A stretch of DNA of 64,000 nt, from the NCBI GenBank assembly GCA_037833965.1, contig AP031357.1, positions 6,158,001 through 6,222,000 on the forward strand. Direction: 5' to 3'. Under the pieces are notes generated by a model. It saw nothing but the letters and a program-made list of their open reading frames with translations. It had not been told where the DNA came from and ran no database searches. Shown here in pieces: positions 1-12,569 of this stretch. The stretch comes from Marchantia polymorpha subsp. ruderalis. Taxonomy: Eukaryota > Streptophyta > Marchantiopsida > Marchantiales > Marchantiaceae. Every line of letters begins with the position of its first letter. Positions within the stretch are counted from its first letter, which is position 1. The position numbers and the translations under genes were made by a program.

Positions 1-2352
1 ACTTGAATCTGGTCCCGTACAATGTCGGCAGCTGGACAGATTCAAATAAAAAATTCCCCATGGAAGTATAGTTGTTGACACAGGTGTGTAATGACGTACC
101 TGTTTCCCTCAACATGAAGCGCGACGCAACAGATATTTTGGGGGCTCAACACAGCTGAAAAAAGTTGATGAGCCACTAGGCATACATCATCTGACCAGCT
201 TATAAGCTCAAACATCAGTCATTGGAAGCCGATATTTCAATTTTAAATAGTGTTAGCCGCTGGACCCAGTTTTTGAGAACAGTTCTTAGACAAATTGTTA
301 TTTGTCTTGAATATAAAGCACTTGTGTTCACATATCCCGGGATGTTGGACGTGGTTCAATAGGTAAACCTTCTACTTCTGACGAATTTCTAAGTACTATA
401 ACACTACCCAAAGCAGCTTCAAGAACAGATCCAATGCAAAAACTTCGTCAGGCTGGAGATTGTAGAACATCTGTAGATTCTGCACAAGGCTCCAGCATTT
501 TCGATGAGGTTAACTACACTAGATCCTCTACAATACTACTTCTGATAGACCAAAGATCTACACAAAGGGATCTAGATGAACAGCTCAAAGAGGCTCTCTT
601 GTGAAATAGATTGCAGAAACTAGGAACTTACTTCGGGACGAACCTACTAGACTTAGGATATGTACCCTTCATCCAGTAAGTCTCCGAGTCAGAACTTTGC
701 TGTAGGTCCACTACTGTCCACGAGTTTGCTGGAGAATATTGCTCTGTTCTGGCAAGCTGATATGATGATTATTGTTGCTTTCAAAGGACGTGCTGCCAAT
801 ACCAGCAATCCGTCGATAGGGAAAGAGTAATTGGCATGTGGCGAGGGCTCGGAGCGCAATTAGTACTTGAGATGCGCACTGTTGTGGAGAAACATTGGTC
901 ATGACTTCATATGTTTCATATGAACCAGGCCAAAAAATATAAAGCTGAAACTGGTCAATGGTCAAGAAAGGAAAGGTTCCTGCCTAGCGATATAACTTTG
1001 CAGGCTCCTGACACTTGGGCTCTCACCTATGGAAGGGGTATACAGTGTTCTCTTCTGGTGGAGCGAGTGATCATGGAGAATACTGAAGTATAAAGAGCTA
1101 GTGTTAACGAACTCAGTCGATGGGCTCATTATCGTCGTCCACCTGCCTCAGTAACATGCCGTCGACAAACTGCAAGATAAGTTAGTGGAAGAAGATGCAT
1201 TCAGGCAAGACACATGTTTTCACAACGGCCAAATGTTTCGAACTAACTTCCCTATTTCTATCCTTTTCTTCGTAAAGAAGAGGAAAACATTTAAAGGTGG
1301 GTCATTAGGCTTTATGAACTAGGCTTTGTGCTCTTCAAAAGTAATTAGTATGTTCTATGCTATAAAAAGACTGGATCTATTCATCTGCTCCATGCTTTGC
1401 ACATAGTATACGTCCAGAGTAGATGGTCAGAGCTGATGCTTCATCGTTAGATATATTTTTTGGACACATGTTTCCTTGCCAAAGTAAGGGCTTACTCGCC
1501 CCAACAATGACTGGTGGACAGAGTTGAAGGTTCCAAGCACAAAGTGTGCTTGAAGTGCAGGTTTGAACTTATTTGGGCTTTGAAAAAAATACCATTCCGT
1601 CTGACTCACTACTCACTGACCCAAAACTTCTATGACTCAAATTTTCTACATTATTTGTTTGGCTCAAACTCGGAGCGCGTACAGTGCAAGTCTGGGTGGC
1701 CAAAGGGGTCCAAATTCCGAGGAAGGGAATGGAATGCTCGGGTTGAGTACCAAAAATCTAGGCCTGTTTGGGTGGGCCCGTCTGTTGAAGTAAATCCTCA
1801 ACAGCCCCGCTGGGCCTTTATCGTTGGTCCTGAAGCTGGACATGCAGAGTGTTCGGAACAAAGCTCGCAGGAAGCATGATCAGTCCCTGACCCAACCCAA
1901 CCCAGCCTAACCTAATACTTGTCCTTGGACTTTGCCAATAGATCTGTGGACTTGCTGATCATGCGTGTTGTCGTGTCGTCAAGATATCTCATATTGTATC
2001 TGTATATGATTCTCTATCGCTGTGTTTGTGTGTGTCTCTGTAATAGCTTTGGCCTGGATGTTTGTGCAGATATATCAGTATCGACCCCAAGTTGGTAAGT
2101 GTCTACAACAATCGACACTGTAGGGAGGCATCTGCAGTCTCGACTCTCGTCGTCATAACCGGTGGAAGCCACAGACCTACTAATGCAGTACCCCAAGAGT
2201 CAACGACATCTTCTCGCAATAGGTTCAGACTCTGATTTTTCACCACTCCCAAAGCTCTTGCAAATCGCTATCTAGGGCATTGATTAACGTCTATCCTCAT
2301 CTCACATCATGTTCCAATAGAGCATTTCATGAGGGACAAGACTCGCTCTTAC
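1..2352. other. left-edge stretch, no gene recognised
   Basis: No open frame here resembles a family I know. The GDSL gene to the right needs one more 3' exon, carrying the catalytic Asp and His block, and I looked for it on the minus strand without success. The exon may lie beyond position 1, may be too diverged to see, or may be lost. Some of this sequence could therefore be the last intron of that gene. Confidence 0.4.
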
Positions 2353-4122
2353 CTCCAAGTCCCGGACTTTTAATATGATCCATGACAACGTGGTATACGT
2401 CCATGTAAAGGAAGTGAGCATCAGGTAGTTGTTTCCTCAATCCTTGCAGCATATTCTTCAGTCCTGCATTGTAACTGAAAGCGATCCTATTGGTGTGTGT
2501 CACACAGCTCCCATTTCTGCTCCAGAGGGCTAGTTGTTGTGGGATGCAACCAATAGGCCCTAAATTCGACACAACTATTTTTCTTGCCCCCGCATCATGG
2601 AGTGCCTGCAACGAGATCAAAGACAACCTTCACATCCAGCTTGCGTATTCATTTGAATTGGGGTGAACATCAACTCTTGGAATCATGTCTGTGCTTACCC
2701 TAGAAGATGAAGACTTCAAGGTATGGACTCAGAAATTGAAGCTTGACATACATAGTTTCTGCATGGGAGAGATTGATTCGCTACCTGGAGGTCGTGACGG
2801 AAAGTTCCTATCAGTAGATTCTGGTATTCTACTAACCCATACTTCTTTATACGGGGCGAGAGTGATGGTGGGAGCATATAGTTGTTGATGTAGTCGTTTG
2901 ATCCCACGTTGATTAGAAATAGGGCCTTGCTCACCAGATCATTGGTTCCATTCACTCCCAATCTTCCAGAAGTCAAGTTTTGACGCACTGTCAAAAACGC
3001 TGATAGTTGTTTCTGAAAAACCAAGCGTTCATTCTGCAATATTCCACACGTACAGTAGATACGGTACTCAGCATATAACGTAAGATTCTTTCCAGTCTAC
3101 GTGAGCAGTAGGTGATGAAAGTTGAGGTAAGTTTGGAGAATGGCACAGGAATTCATCTAACAGAAACTCTTGCTCAACACCAGCAAAGACATGCCTATAA
3201 ATTTTGTTGAACTCACGAATAAGTATCCGGTGTCAAGAAGAATCCCAGCTCCAGCAGAAGCAAAGTTAACTCCACGCTCCCAATCTTGAAGAGTGGCATT
3301 TGGATACAGGTACGGGGATACGGATTCTGCACCCATAAATTCACCTACAAGTTCCGACCCAAACGTTTTTCTGGTCAAGCTTGATAAATTGATACCTTCG
3401 TGACAAACGTGATAGTTCTAGTTACGAACTAGCTATCGACGTCCCCAATGTCCAACAGGGTGACAAGGGTGCAAATCCAGGTGGTGGTGTGCTTCGGGGA
3501 GAAATATTCAGTCAGCTGCTCGAGCGTTCAGTCTAGTCATTTTGTTTGGAAGAAGGTATATAAGGACTAAATTTGTAGTTAAGTGCCAGTTAGAATTAAG
3601 GAATGCCATTAAGATGCACCCATAATCAGAGTCTAACAACTAGCTCTCAGGGTACGAACAAACTCTTGTACAAAAGTCGTAAGGTCAAAAAACTTTCTAA
3701 TTTTATTTAAAAAGTAAAAATGTCATAGTAAACGAAAAGCTTTAGATGGACATCAAAGCGGAGTAGTCCTGTCTATGCAGGGTGTTCGTTGTTGGGGGTT
3801 GGGAGGGAGAGGATTGCTTACTTATGAAGTCGGGGACAAGTCGACCATTGCAATAGCGACCAGTTGCGATGTGGCCAGGAAAATCGATGCCATAGGGCTT
3901 GTAGTTGGCTTTGGTAAGTGATTTTAAGTAGTTATTGTTGCCATAGTCCACTAGAGAGTCCCCAAAGACGAACATCGCAGGCGGTGGTTTTCGCTGCGTT
4001 GCTACCCCAGCAGCTCCCATCCACTTGGCTGTCATTACAACAGACATCAGCGTCCACAATCTAAGGCTCCTTGCCAAGTCGATTCTTTTGTCGAAATTCT
4101 TCATCTCTTCCCTTTCTGTCAC
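2353..4122 (-). CDS. GDSL-type esterase/lipase, 3' end missing
   Basis: Plant GDSL/SGNH serine hydrolase, probably secreted. Four exons join in frame on the minus strand: 3822-4122, 3217-3344, 2785-3033 and 2353-2605, all with GT-AG borders. Exon 1 has a hydrophobic signal-like segment followed by [14 protein letters not shown], with the nucleophile at about Ser56, and [12 protein letters not shown]. Exon 3 carries [12 protein letters not shown], the oxyanion-hole block. Exon 4 carries [18 protein letters not shown]. The expected last exon, with the Cys-Cys-Gly and W-D-x-x-H-P blocks that supply Asp and His, was not found left of 2353. The gene is therefore incomplete in this window or a truncated copy. 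The start may instead be the second Met (4104), which gives a cleaner signal peptide. Family assignment is firm; activity of this copy is doubtful. Confidence 0.88.
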
Positions 4123-6824
4123 AGTTCCGTATCAGATACTTACAATTAAGTGAAAGTAGTCAATAACAGAGGAACCTGGCCTGGAGGTAATTGAGCATTG
4201 ACGATATGCTGATGCTTTTCTAAACTCTAGCCAACTGAACACATACATGTCAAAAGCTGAGCACCGGGCATGCAGGCCGGCAGCTATTCGGAACCTGGAT
4301 GTATAGGCTGTTGTGGACAGTCGAAGAAGATGAACTTGCCGGATGAACAGCAGACAAGCCAGGACATGATGTCAGTATTTTCAAGAGTTCAGATACTACA
4401 GCACTTTCAAAGCTGAATCTGTACGCAGCAGCAGCAGTGGGTTGAAGATGTTTTGATACCTTGAGAATGAAATTAGTGAGCAGCGTGACCGGCAATCATG
4501 AATGAACGAACTTGCTGTGTTCTTTTGTTGTACACGGCAGCAGCTGGTAATCTCAAAGATCGAGTGCTGCTTTGCTTTATATAAGTTGTTGTTGCTACCC
4601 TTGATTCTACCGTTACATCACCAACCTTCTTCATGAACAAACGTTCACATGACAGTACTGCATTGATTCTGGGCCAATGTGTCCTTGTTACCCCCAGGCA
4701 GTGAGTGTGCAACGTTCGGAATGGACTTCATGAATAACTGCAGTACCTCACTCAAACCTATTCATCTGATCGGCAATTCGTCTCGTGTTCCGTCAGTTGT
4801 TTTCATTTTTCAAAAGTATGCGGTCAGATTCAGTGCAACGCCACAAGGGCATGTCTCCCATTCGCATACCGCTTGTACCCTAGACCTCAGACCTGTGATA
4901 TTTGCCTACTCTCCTCTGTACTGAACAAACATGACGATGGCTTCACTGGCTATATATTTCGCACTCCTTTACCTTCGATTCGTTAGATTATGTACCATCT
5001 AATGTTCACTGCTGGTAACCTCATTACTCGGTCCAGTACTCTTCCAGGGGAGTTAATTGAAGGTCCGTTTCCGTCTGCGATCTCAATCCATTTTGAAATT
5101 CTGTCAGCTCTGTCGGAAGAGACATAGCTCTCTTTTGCCTTAGCCACTCCCTCGATAGTTTCACTAGTTCGCTGCTGAGCATGTAGGTACGGTTGACATG
5201 TGGAGCAGTGCTGCGGACTTTTTCTTGTTACAGAACAGGTTTGGCGACTCCTCCGAACTCTGGTCTTCTCAGGCATGTGGTTGGTGCCTTCTACTGCATT
5301 GCCTTCAAACGTGGGAATCATTTCCTACCTAGCGGCATTTGTAGAAAATCGATCTAGATTGAGCTGACTAGCTTTTCTTGGGTCAGAGATTGCTCTCCTT
5401 CACAGTCCACCGTTAACGGAAACAATGGGAATGTTAAACGGAGGTTTGGGACGCTTAAAGAGTAGACCCTTTCTTTCGGTGGGTGACTTGGTAAGTGATC
5501 TGAAAGTGTCGATAAACAATTTTTCGTTTGCTCCATCTTCGATCTGACAAATTGAATATCTGTTTCCCGTAGCACAATACTTGTCGTGATATGAGGCGCA
5601 TTTCTTTAGAGAACAATCGGAGTAACCATTGTCACGACTCCCAGATCACCGACTACGTCCAACAGCACGCTCGGCGAGCTGATTCAGAGGTTCTGGACAT
5701 TGACAGTCAATGTTCATTATCACTGTCTCGTAGAGGCGCGAAACACTGACGGTCAACCGATGCACAACTCTATGAAGTCCCCGGCTTCGTCCTTCAAGTT
5801 CAGATCTCTGGAAGTTCATTGTCACACCCTATTTTGGATTTATCAAAAGGGAGAGCGAGAATCACGTCCCATAGTCTCCGTGGTCACTGCCATTACCTTG
5901 AGTGGGAGGCTGGGATTACGAAAGGAACCTCCGCTCTCCCTCTCCGCCAGAGAGGACGGGGAAGCAGGAACTCGAGTGGACCTGCATTGCCATACAATTC
6001 CACTGTGGTCTTGCACGATACTTCCCCTCCGACCTTCGTTTGTCCATACTTGTGGCCCGACAATGTGACCGGACAGGACGAGACGGGAGTCGTCCTGACG
6101 CGATCTGCTCGGTCCTCGTCCATGTCTGTGGCCCGGTGTTTCGTGAAGTAGGTGGTGTGCCGTCTGTCGACTATTCGTTCTCCTCTAGTGAGAACTGCCT
6201 TGTCCGGGCAGTGGAGTTCGTTCGCATTCCATCTTCATTCGAAGCAGTGAGACGAGAGGGAGGGAATCTGAACAAACTCCAAAGCTCGGACATGGCATTT
6301 CTCTCACTCATACGACCTCACTCGCCGATTCAGGTACGATAGCCTCACACTCACAGTTGATTTTAACGCTGCTCCGAAATCGGTGACGGTCGTTCTCAGA
6401 ATACAATTGACCTAGGTAGAGAAGGAGAACGACGCGGGCCTTCATATCCGGAAACGACCGACCGACCAAGCTTGCTGCAAATCTATGAGAGGAGAACTTA
6501 CGATTTTATTTAGCTTTCTGGTATGAAGAGGGTTTCATGAATGACGTCAATAACAAGTCACCACCCAACAATAGTACAGACGCCTTTTGCCCCATGTTCA
6601 AAGATCGTCTTAAAACTAATTACTAAAAGTACACTGGAATGGTATTTTGCGAACATCTGTTATCATCTAGATGTCATTTAACACTGCCTGTGAGTGCATA
6701 CGGCTAGCCTCGGAACTGATGTGTGCTTCTCTCGCTCGAAGGTGTGAAGAGGAAATTAAAACATTCGTATCTAGACTGTTCGTTCGTTGTGGCAAAATTT
6801 GGCTTATCCTACAACCGGCTGCTC
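4123..6824. other. intergenic, GDSL upstream region
   Basis: No gene is recognised. The part near 4.1-4.7 kb should contain the GDSL promoter. Open frames at 5.7-6.3 kb on both strands overlap each other in a moderately GC-rich stretch and match no family I know, so they are not called as genes. Confidence 0.4.
4575..4585 (-). promoter_or_regulatory. possible TATA box for the GDSL gene
   Basis: Minus-strand CTTATATAAAG lies about 450 bp upstream of the GDSL start codon. It has the right orientation and is the best TATA match in that interval, but the distance is long and nothing else supports it. Confidence 0.25.
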
Positions 6825-7687
6825 TCAAACTGTGATGTATTTCACCATAGCCTCTCGAATTTTTTTCATGTACTCGGCCATCTGGTCCTGATTTTCGGAG
6901 GTGAAACGGAAGTAGGAAGTCAGTATTATGATGGAAAGAGTCCCTGTCGGTTGGAGTATAGGAGTCAACTATCCTGCAGCACTTGGAGCCCTGGAGAGAA
7001 AATCCCTATTGCACACTAACGTGAAAGCTCAACATGACCTGAATTCAGTAAACGATTGTTTGTCTGTGTGTAGGTACCTGGCCGGCGTAAGAAGCAGCAG
7101 CAATGTTCTCGTCCAAGAGAACGAGAAGACCCTTATTCACTTTGTTCTCTCCAGCCAACTCCAACAGCTGTGTCATGCATGGATCAATTCGTCATACGAA
7201 CCCAACAAAATGGATCTCGCCACTTTGGACGAAGGTGCACAATGTCAACAACAAGACTCAAGTTTGTCATGGATTCATGGAATTAGAAGAACACATGACC
7301 GTACTCACAGTGGCTTTTTTGTCCTTCGACGTGAGGATTTTCACCAAATTCTCCTTCGCATGGCTAATGTTGGCGGTTAGCTTGTCATGGGCAACTGCAC
7401 ACACCCTCAAGTTAGTAGTTATCAAAAACACAATCGTAAAATCCTTTCCAACTACAAATAGCACAAATAGAAGCCAGCAACGGTCGTTACACTTAGTGGC
7501 AATCAGTGCAACAACGATCTAAGCAGTCCAGTGCATCCCACTCCATTTTCAGTCCGTAGGATCTGAAGCTCTCACCTACGCCTTCTTCCAGGGTCTTCTG
7601 TAGCGTTAGCAGCGTCTCCAATCTAAGTTCCTTCTCCTGAAAAGCAGCCGAAATTCTCTCGTTATCAATAGATTAACATTTAGCAAA

Positions 7688-7727
<40 letters not shown>

Positions 7728-9179
7728 AACCGGTGTCATTTTGTCCAGAGCTAACCGGATGGTTCCAATCTCAGAAACCAAGAATCTGCGAAAGTCGTCC
7801 GTGAGCCTACACAAACCACCAACATATGCAGACATGTGCACCAAAATATGAGCAACGCGATCACAGCAACTCTCAACTGGGTATGAAGAGTGAAGCTGCA
7901 GTGGCAGTGGAGCTGGAATCTTGTGTACAGTACAAGTTACAAAGAGGACAAAACGAAAGTGGTGGGAAAGTACATTAATTTACATTACGACAATGAGTGG
8001 CTTCTCCCGGATCTAGGGGCAGAGTGTGTAGAGTACTACTCACAAGGGCCTGCAGCGACTGATCTCGAATTGCATATCAACAGGGTCCGTCATGAGGAAG
8101 TATTCAATCAGGCCGGAATGTGTCGATGGTTGCTCACGAGCCTGCAAAAGGATGAAACCAATTTCATCAGTCAGTCAGTCAGTCGCCTCATCAACTTCAG
8201 CTCACTTTTGGCTGCGCCCCGCCGGCACCATGGACAATTACTAAGTTTGAAAATTTCGCGGGTGGTCGGCCACTCAGTCAATTATCAGAAACTGCTGCAG
8301 GTGGAAATTTGCAAACAAACGAACCTCACGGGCAGCTTTGCGTTGCTCGGCCTCGAGTTTGAGAGCTTTTTCCATGGCCACCTTTTTGTCCGTCTCATCC
8401 TTGAACTTTCTCATCACCAGATTTCTGCTGATGAGCCCCGGTCCTTCAGGTCGGCCGAGAAGGCCCTCCGGGTCCTGTTCGAGACAACATCGAGGCCAGA
8501 CATTAGCTGGGACATAATCTAAATCAGCTCACACACCAAGTCCATAAACCTCAAGATAGCACTCTCAAACCTCTATTGCCTCACCATCAGCACCACCAAC
8601 ATGACGCATAAAGACCAGGCCTTCCTCCAGAATCTACTCTCACGATTCGAACAAGAATTCGGCAGAGCTTGGCTTGACAAAATTGTGCGGATTGCAATTT
8701 CCAAACGAAACTTGATTTCAGCGATGAAACTCGAGAGGCATGACACAAAGCGTGAGAGTGCGTGCGTGCGTGCATCAGGAGATGGAATCGGTCGGTTTAT
8801 TTGGTTCGCTGGAATTGTAAGTGCATCAACTTTTGAACGAGAGTCGAGAGCATTGACCAGAAGAGAACAGGGGACGAAGAAATCTGAATTGCAGCCACGA
8901 ATGCGGGGCGACGATTGAATGTCCTTGAGGTGCGAGCCATTCATTCATTAGAGCAAATTCCAATCAACCGTGCGGACGACGAGACGAGAGACGCACCCAA
9001 TTGACGTCCAAACAGCGGCAAGAGCCGGGGCGGGACGAAGCGGGAGCAGTGCGCAATCTGTCGCTCGTCCTCATGGATATCCGCACAGCTTCGCCATTCA
9101 TCTGCTTGGTACTAAGGGCGCTGGCGCTGCGCAACACCGCGCTGCTCGAGGCACTGGCGCACATCCGCGCGACCTCCAT
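6825..9179 (-). CDS. plastid coiled-coil protein of unknown function
   Basis: Conserved plant protein with no known activity; I recall the family but not a named gene. Resolved exons, all phase-consistent, are 8325-8474, 8044-8141, 7731-7806, 7576-7636, 7309-7394, 7078-7167 and 6825-6887 (stop TGA). Landmarks in order are GPGLISRNLVMRKFKDET, a charged helix ending EAEQRKAARE, THSGLIEYFLMTDP, LVSEIGTIRLALDKM, KILTSKDKKAT, LLVLLDENIAAA and EYMKKIREAMVKYITV. The likely start is ATG at 9179; the first roughly 65 residues are rich in Ser, Ala and Arg and almost free of acidic residues, as in a plastid transit peptide. The connection between that first exon and 8474 is not resolved; a small exon probably lies at 8590-8680. 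Helix-rich composition suggests coiled-coil assembly. Function is unknown. Confidence 0.8.
7692..7724. repeat. (AG)n microsatellite
   Basis: An uninterrupted 33-bp AG tract inside an intron of the plastid coiled-coil gene, starting six bases inside its 5' splice site at 7730. On the transcribed strand it is a CU tract. Confidence 0.95.
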
Positions 9180-11767
9180 AGCTCCGCTCCTCTCCTCTCT
9201 GCTCTGAGCTGCGCTGCTCTGAGTTGTTCTGAGTTGCGCTGCGAGAGGCGGTGGTCCAATTTTGCAATTGAGCAATCGAGCAATTGTCGTCAATGGTCGT
9301 CTATCCGCTGGAGTTGGAGAGTGTGCCGCGAGCTCGGAGCTCGGAGCTGGACGCTTTCCGAATTGACTGGTGCACGACGACGGAGCTCGACCCGCTTCTG
9401 GATAACGAATTCTCGTCGGTGCCATCTTCGCGACCATTCTTCACTTTCCTGTTTCGCGAAATTATCATGAGCCTATTTTTCCTGGCCTATAATATCCAGA
9501 CACCACTGAATAATCCCGTTTTGTGATGAGAAAATACTAATATTGCTTCTAGATTGTTTTTATTTGACTATTGTGTCCATGGTGAATATGGTTAAGGAGG
9601 AGAATATTAAAAAGAATATTGTGCAACAAAATCCTAGAACGTTGGGAACCCGGTCTCCCTTCCTTGGTTCGGCTTGATAGGGTCCCATATATTTTTATAT
9701 TCATGTGGTATGTTCTCGCTCCAAAATGTCCGTGATGTAAAAAGCCAGAAGTGAAAGTGTAAACATGTTTGATAAATTTCTCACAAAATAAAATAAAATA
9801 TCTTTTTGTTTTGTGTTTATAGCCTTATTGCAATTTATTGAAAATTTTAAAAGTGTGACAAAAATTAAAAAACCTTTCTTTTAATGCTGGTTGCTTACTG
9901 GATTAATCAACTATAAAGTTATTGGCTAGAGTTTTAGAAAACTTGAACTAATTTTTATTATCCATATCTTGGATTCTTTTTTTCCGAAATCAATGCATTC
10001 TTACCATCAGACAGACCTATGTATCAATATCATTATATTCAAAAATAGGTAAAATAACTCATATTTCATATCTTGCGGTAGCTTGATTTGAAATTTTATG
10101 TATTTTGTTGGAATATTCTACTCACAAATTCTTATCAATGTAGTCACAGTCTTTTAACATTTTAAATTTCAATTTCAAGAGTTTAACCATAAATTTTGAC
10201 CTGATTATAATGTCTATTAAACCTTAAGTCAATTTTATACAAACCACATAACAAACTAATAATGCCCAAAAATATCAAGTGTTTAGAATTTATATCTCTC
10301 GTTCACATTGATTGCCATACATTTTAAAAATAATTCAAATGAATCGACTTCATCATAAACAATATTGATCCTAAGAGTATACAAAATTTATACTTTTGTC
10401 TCTTTAAAATGATCTTATAACTCATGTTCCTCTCAATAAAATTTTAAAAATAATTTATTCAATGATTTTTGAATTTTACAAATCAACCTAGATGAAATTT
10501 GTTGTCTAGGAATAAATCTCATGTGATACAATATATGTTTGAGATTATTAAACCTGTATCAAGTTCTCATACAAAAAATCTATAACTCCATCAAACATTA
10601 TACAAACCATAAACCCTAAAATTTTTACAGTTTCAGAATATTAAAATGTGTAAGTTTGATCATTTTTTGCAAGAAATAAATCATTTGAGAATATTTTTTT
10701 TTTAAAATTTCATATTTAACAAATGTGATATATTTAATCAACATAAAAAATCCATACATCATCAAATTACTTCAAAGAAATGCATAAAACATAACTTTGT
10801 ATTCATAGTGCATTTTGAACCACTCATTGGTGCCTCGCAATCTTTCATTTGTTTCTTCCGACAGATAGTCCAGAGCTCCAAAGAGCTGACCTCCACCAGA
10901 TTGTTTCAATACATGGATTATCCGATGTTCAAAATAAACTGATTTACCCTTAGCCTGCAGGAAGGTAGAATTTAAAGAGTGATGGGTTGCGTCATTGACA
11001 ACTTCCCACAGGTCGGACTCAATTGAAATACCAAGTGGTACAAAGACAGTTGACAGTCTCAGTCTCACTCACAAGGACAAGTGAGAACGCATGACACTGA
11101 GTTTCTTAGCTTTGACCTTTTTCGAGCAGAGTGACGAACATCCGCCTCTTGATATGCTAATTTGATCACAATCCGAAACACTTCTTCCAGCGAAGAGCGG
11201 TTTACGACGACCTTGTAATAGCAATCTCTTCTTCCGGAAGCTTTTGGAAACGTTTAGAAGAAAATTTTAGCAAAACCTTTGAATTGCAAATGATAAATTA
11301 ATACAGAGTTAAACTTCCCAATAGTGTCAGCTCTTATAAATGACATACTCTCATTAGTGAAGTAAAATTCCAGAACCATTAATTTTTAATTCGTAAATCT
11401 GTTCAATAAGAACAATAAGTCACTATTACCAATAATGACAGTTCTAGTGTAATTTCGGAGACAAAATTCCTATCATGCTCACAATACATAGTTATGAGAA
11501 GAAAAAATGTGTGTGACATACTTTATTCAAAGTTCTATCTCAACAATATACTCTATCTGGGTTTCAGTAAAATTCTTTGCTATATATTATCATCAATTGT
11601 TTCACTCAAATTTACGTAAAACGTTAGCGCCAATGTACATCACTATTGGGAGGTTTAACTCTGTACGTGTAGATCGCAAATTCATAATCATCCGCCGGTG
11701 CAGGCGTCCCCCGGAAGCATACTAAATGTCACTCTACAGCTCATGTCGCTTCTTCAGGATAGAGTGC
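9180..11767. other. intergenic, mostly AT-rich
   Basis: The first few hundred bases are GC-rich and should hold the leader and promoter of the plastid coiled-coil gene. From about 9.5 to 11.7 kb the sequence is AT-rich with no recognised gene apart from one unassigned open frame at 10772-11068. Confidence 0.5.
10772..11068 (-). other. unassigned open frame, possible gene fragment
   Basis: A 98-codon frame with balanced, protein-like composition, including KGKSVYFEHRIIHVLKQSGG and DYLSEETNERLRG, in otherwise AT-rich DNA. I recognise no family. It could be a relic exon of a host gene or of a transposon, or chance. No supporting exons were found on either side. Confidence 0.2.
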
Positions 11768-12316
11768 TCAATAGAGGAAAACTTCCCACTTGAATGTGAT
11801 AGAATTGGTGCCTGCGCCTCCAGCTGCTTTGGTGTTGATGGCATATCCTCTCATCATTCTGAATGTTCCAGTTCCTCCGACGACGGTCCATTCGTTGGAC
11901 TCTGCTTCGGAAAGCCAGTCGCAGAAGACGACGAGCGTGCCGTTCCATTCCTGTGTTTGCAAAGTAATCAGCTTGTACAGAGCGAAGGTTCTCTCCTCCA
12001 TGTTGGGCTGGAATGTTCCTGGGGCTCGGCCGATGATGGTCGAAGTGTTGCTCACCCCTTCCCTGACGACCTGCTCTGAGATTCCCAGATTTCCGAATGC
12101 GTACGTTGACGTATTGCCCGTGGCCGATGCCGCTAGCAGATCAGTGGCCGGATATCCCGGCTCACTCACAAATTGCTCGTGCAAGTAGAACTCGAGCTGC
12201 TTGTGTTCGGTATGCCTCCTTGCGTCTACAACACCTCCATTGAAGCAGATGGCGATAGCAACCAGCAACAGACCCGTGCAGGCCTGGAATTTTACAGCGT
12301 TGGGTGCCATCTTCAT
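11768..12316 (-). CDS. dirigent-like protein
   Basis: Dirigent proteins are secreted beta-barrel proteins that steer stereoselective coupling of phenoxy radicals in lignan and related synthesis; substrates of this copy cannot be read from sequence. The gene is intronless and gives 180-182 residues, the usual family length. The start is MKM at 12316/12310, followed by a hydrophobic signal peptide (LLLVAIAICFNGG). Family motifs follow in order: LEFYLHEQF, a GNTSTYAFGNL strand region, IIGRAPGTF, LVVFCDWLSEAESNEWTVVG, GGTGTFRMMRGYA and a C-terminal FKWEVFLY. The frame is open further upstream, but that part has no dirigent features. It stands alone, with no pathway partner nearby. Confidence 0.92.
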   Translation of the reverse strand: MKMAPNAVKFQACTGLLLVAIAICFNGGVVDARRHTEHKQLEFYLHEQFVSEPGYPATDLLAASATGNTSTYAFGNLGISEQVVREGVSNTSTIIGRAPGTFQPNMEERTFALYKLITLQTQEWNGTLVVFCDWLSEAESNEWTVVGGTGTFRMMRGYAINTKAAGGAGTNSITFKWEVFLY

Positions 12317-12562
12317 CACTTTGTCAAAAGAACTCCGATCGAGATATAGCAGTGAAGTGTTGTTCTGCAAATTTGCCAACTGTATTTCGATTCCTCGCAC
12401 GAACTCGTGAGAAGCGTCTACCACGTCTTGCTTGTAGGTTGGAAAATGGTAGTTCGTATTGGTGACCGAAGACAAGATCAAGTCTCTTTCTTTCTCAACC
12501 CACCTCACAGATGATCAGTACAGATTTCGAAGAGCTGTGATGAAAGGACCTGCTGTGAAGCT

Positions 12563-12569
12563 CTTTATA
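12563..12569 (-). promoter_or_regulatory. possible TATA box for the dirigent gene
   Basis: TATAAAG on the minus strand lies about 250 bp upstream of the dirigent start codon, which would leave a 5' leader of about 220 bases. Confidence 0.35.

Noticed and set aside
711..965. Minus frame containing YIFW as the missing GDSL exon
   Set aside because: It lacks the Cys-Cys-Gly block and the W-D-x-x-H-P motif; only a three-residue similarity.
7890..8522. 210-codon plus-strand open frame
   Set aside because: Antisense to two well-supported exons of the plastid coiled-coil gene.
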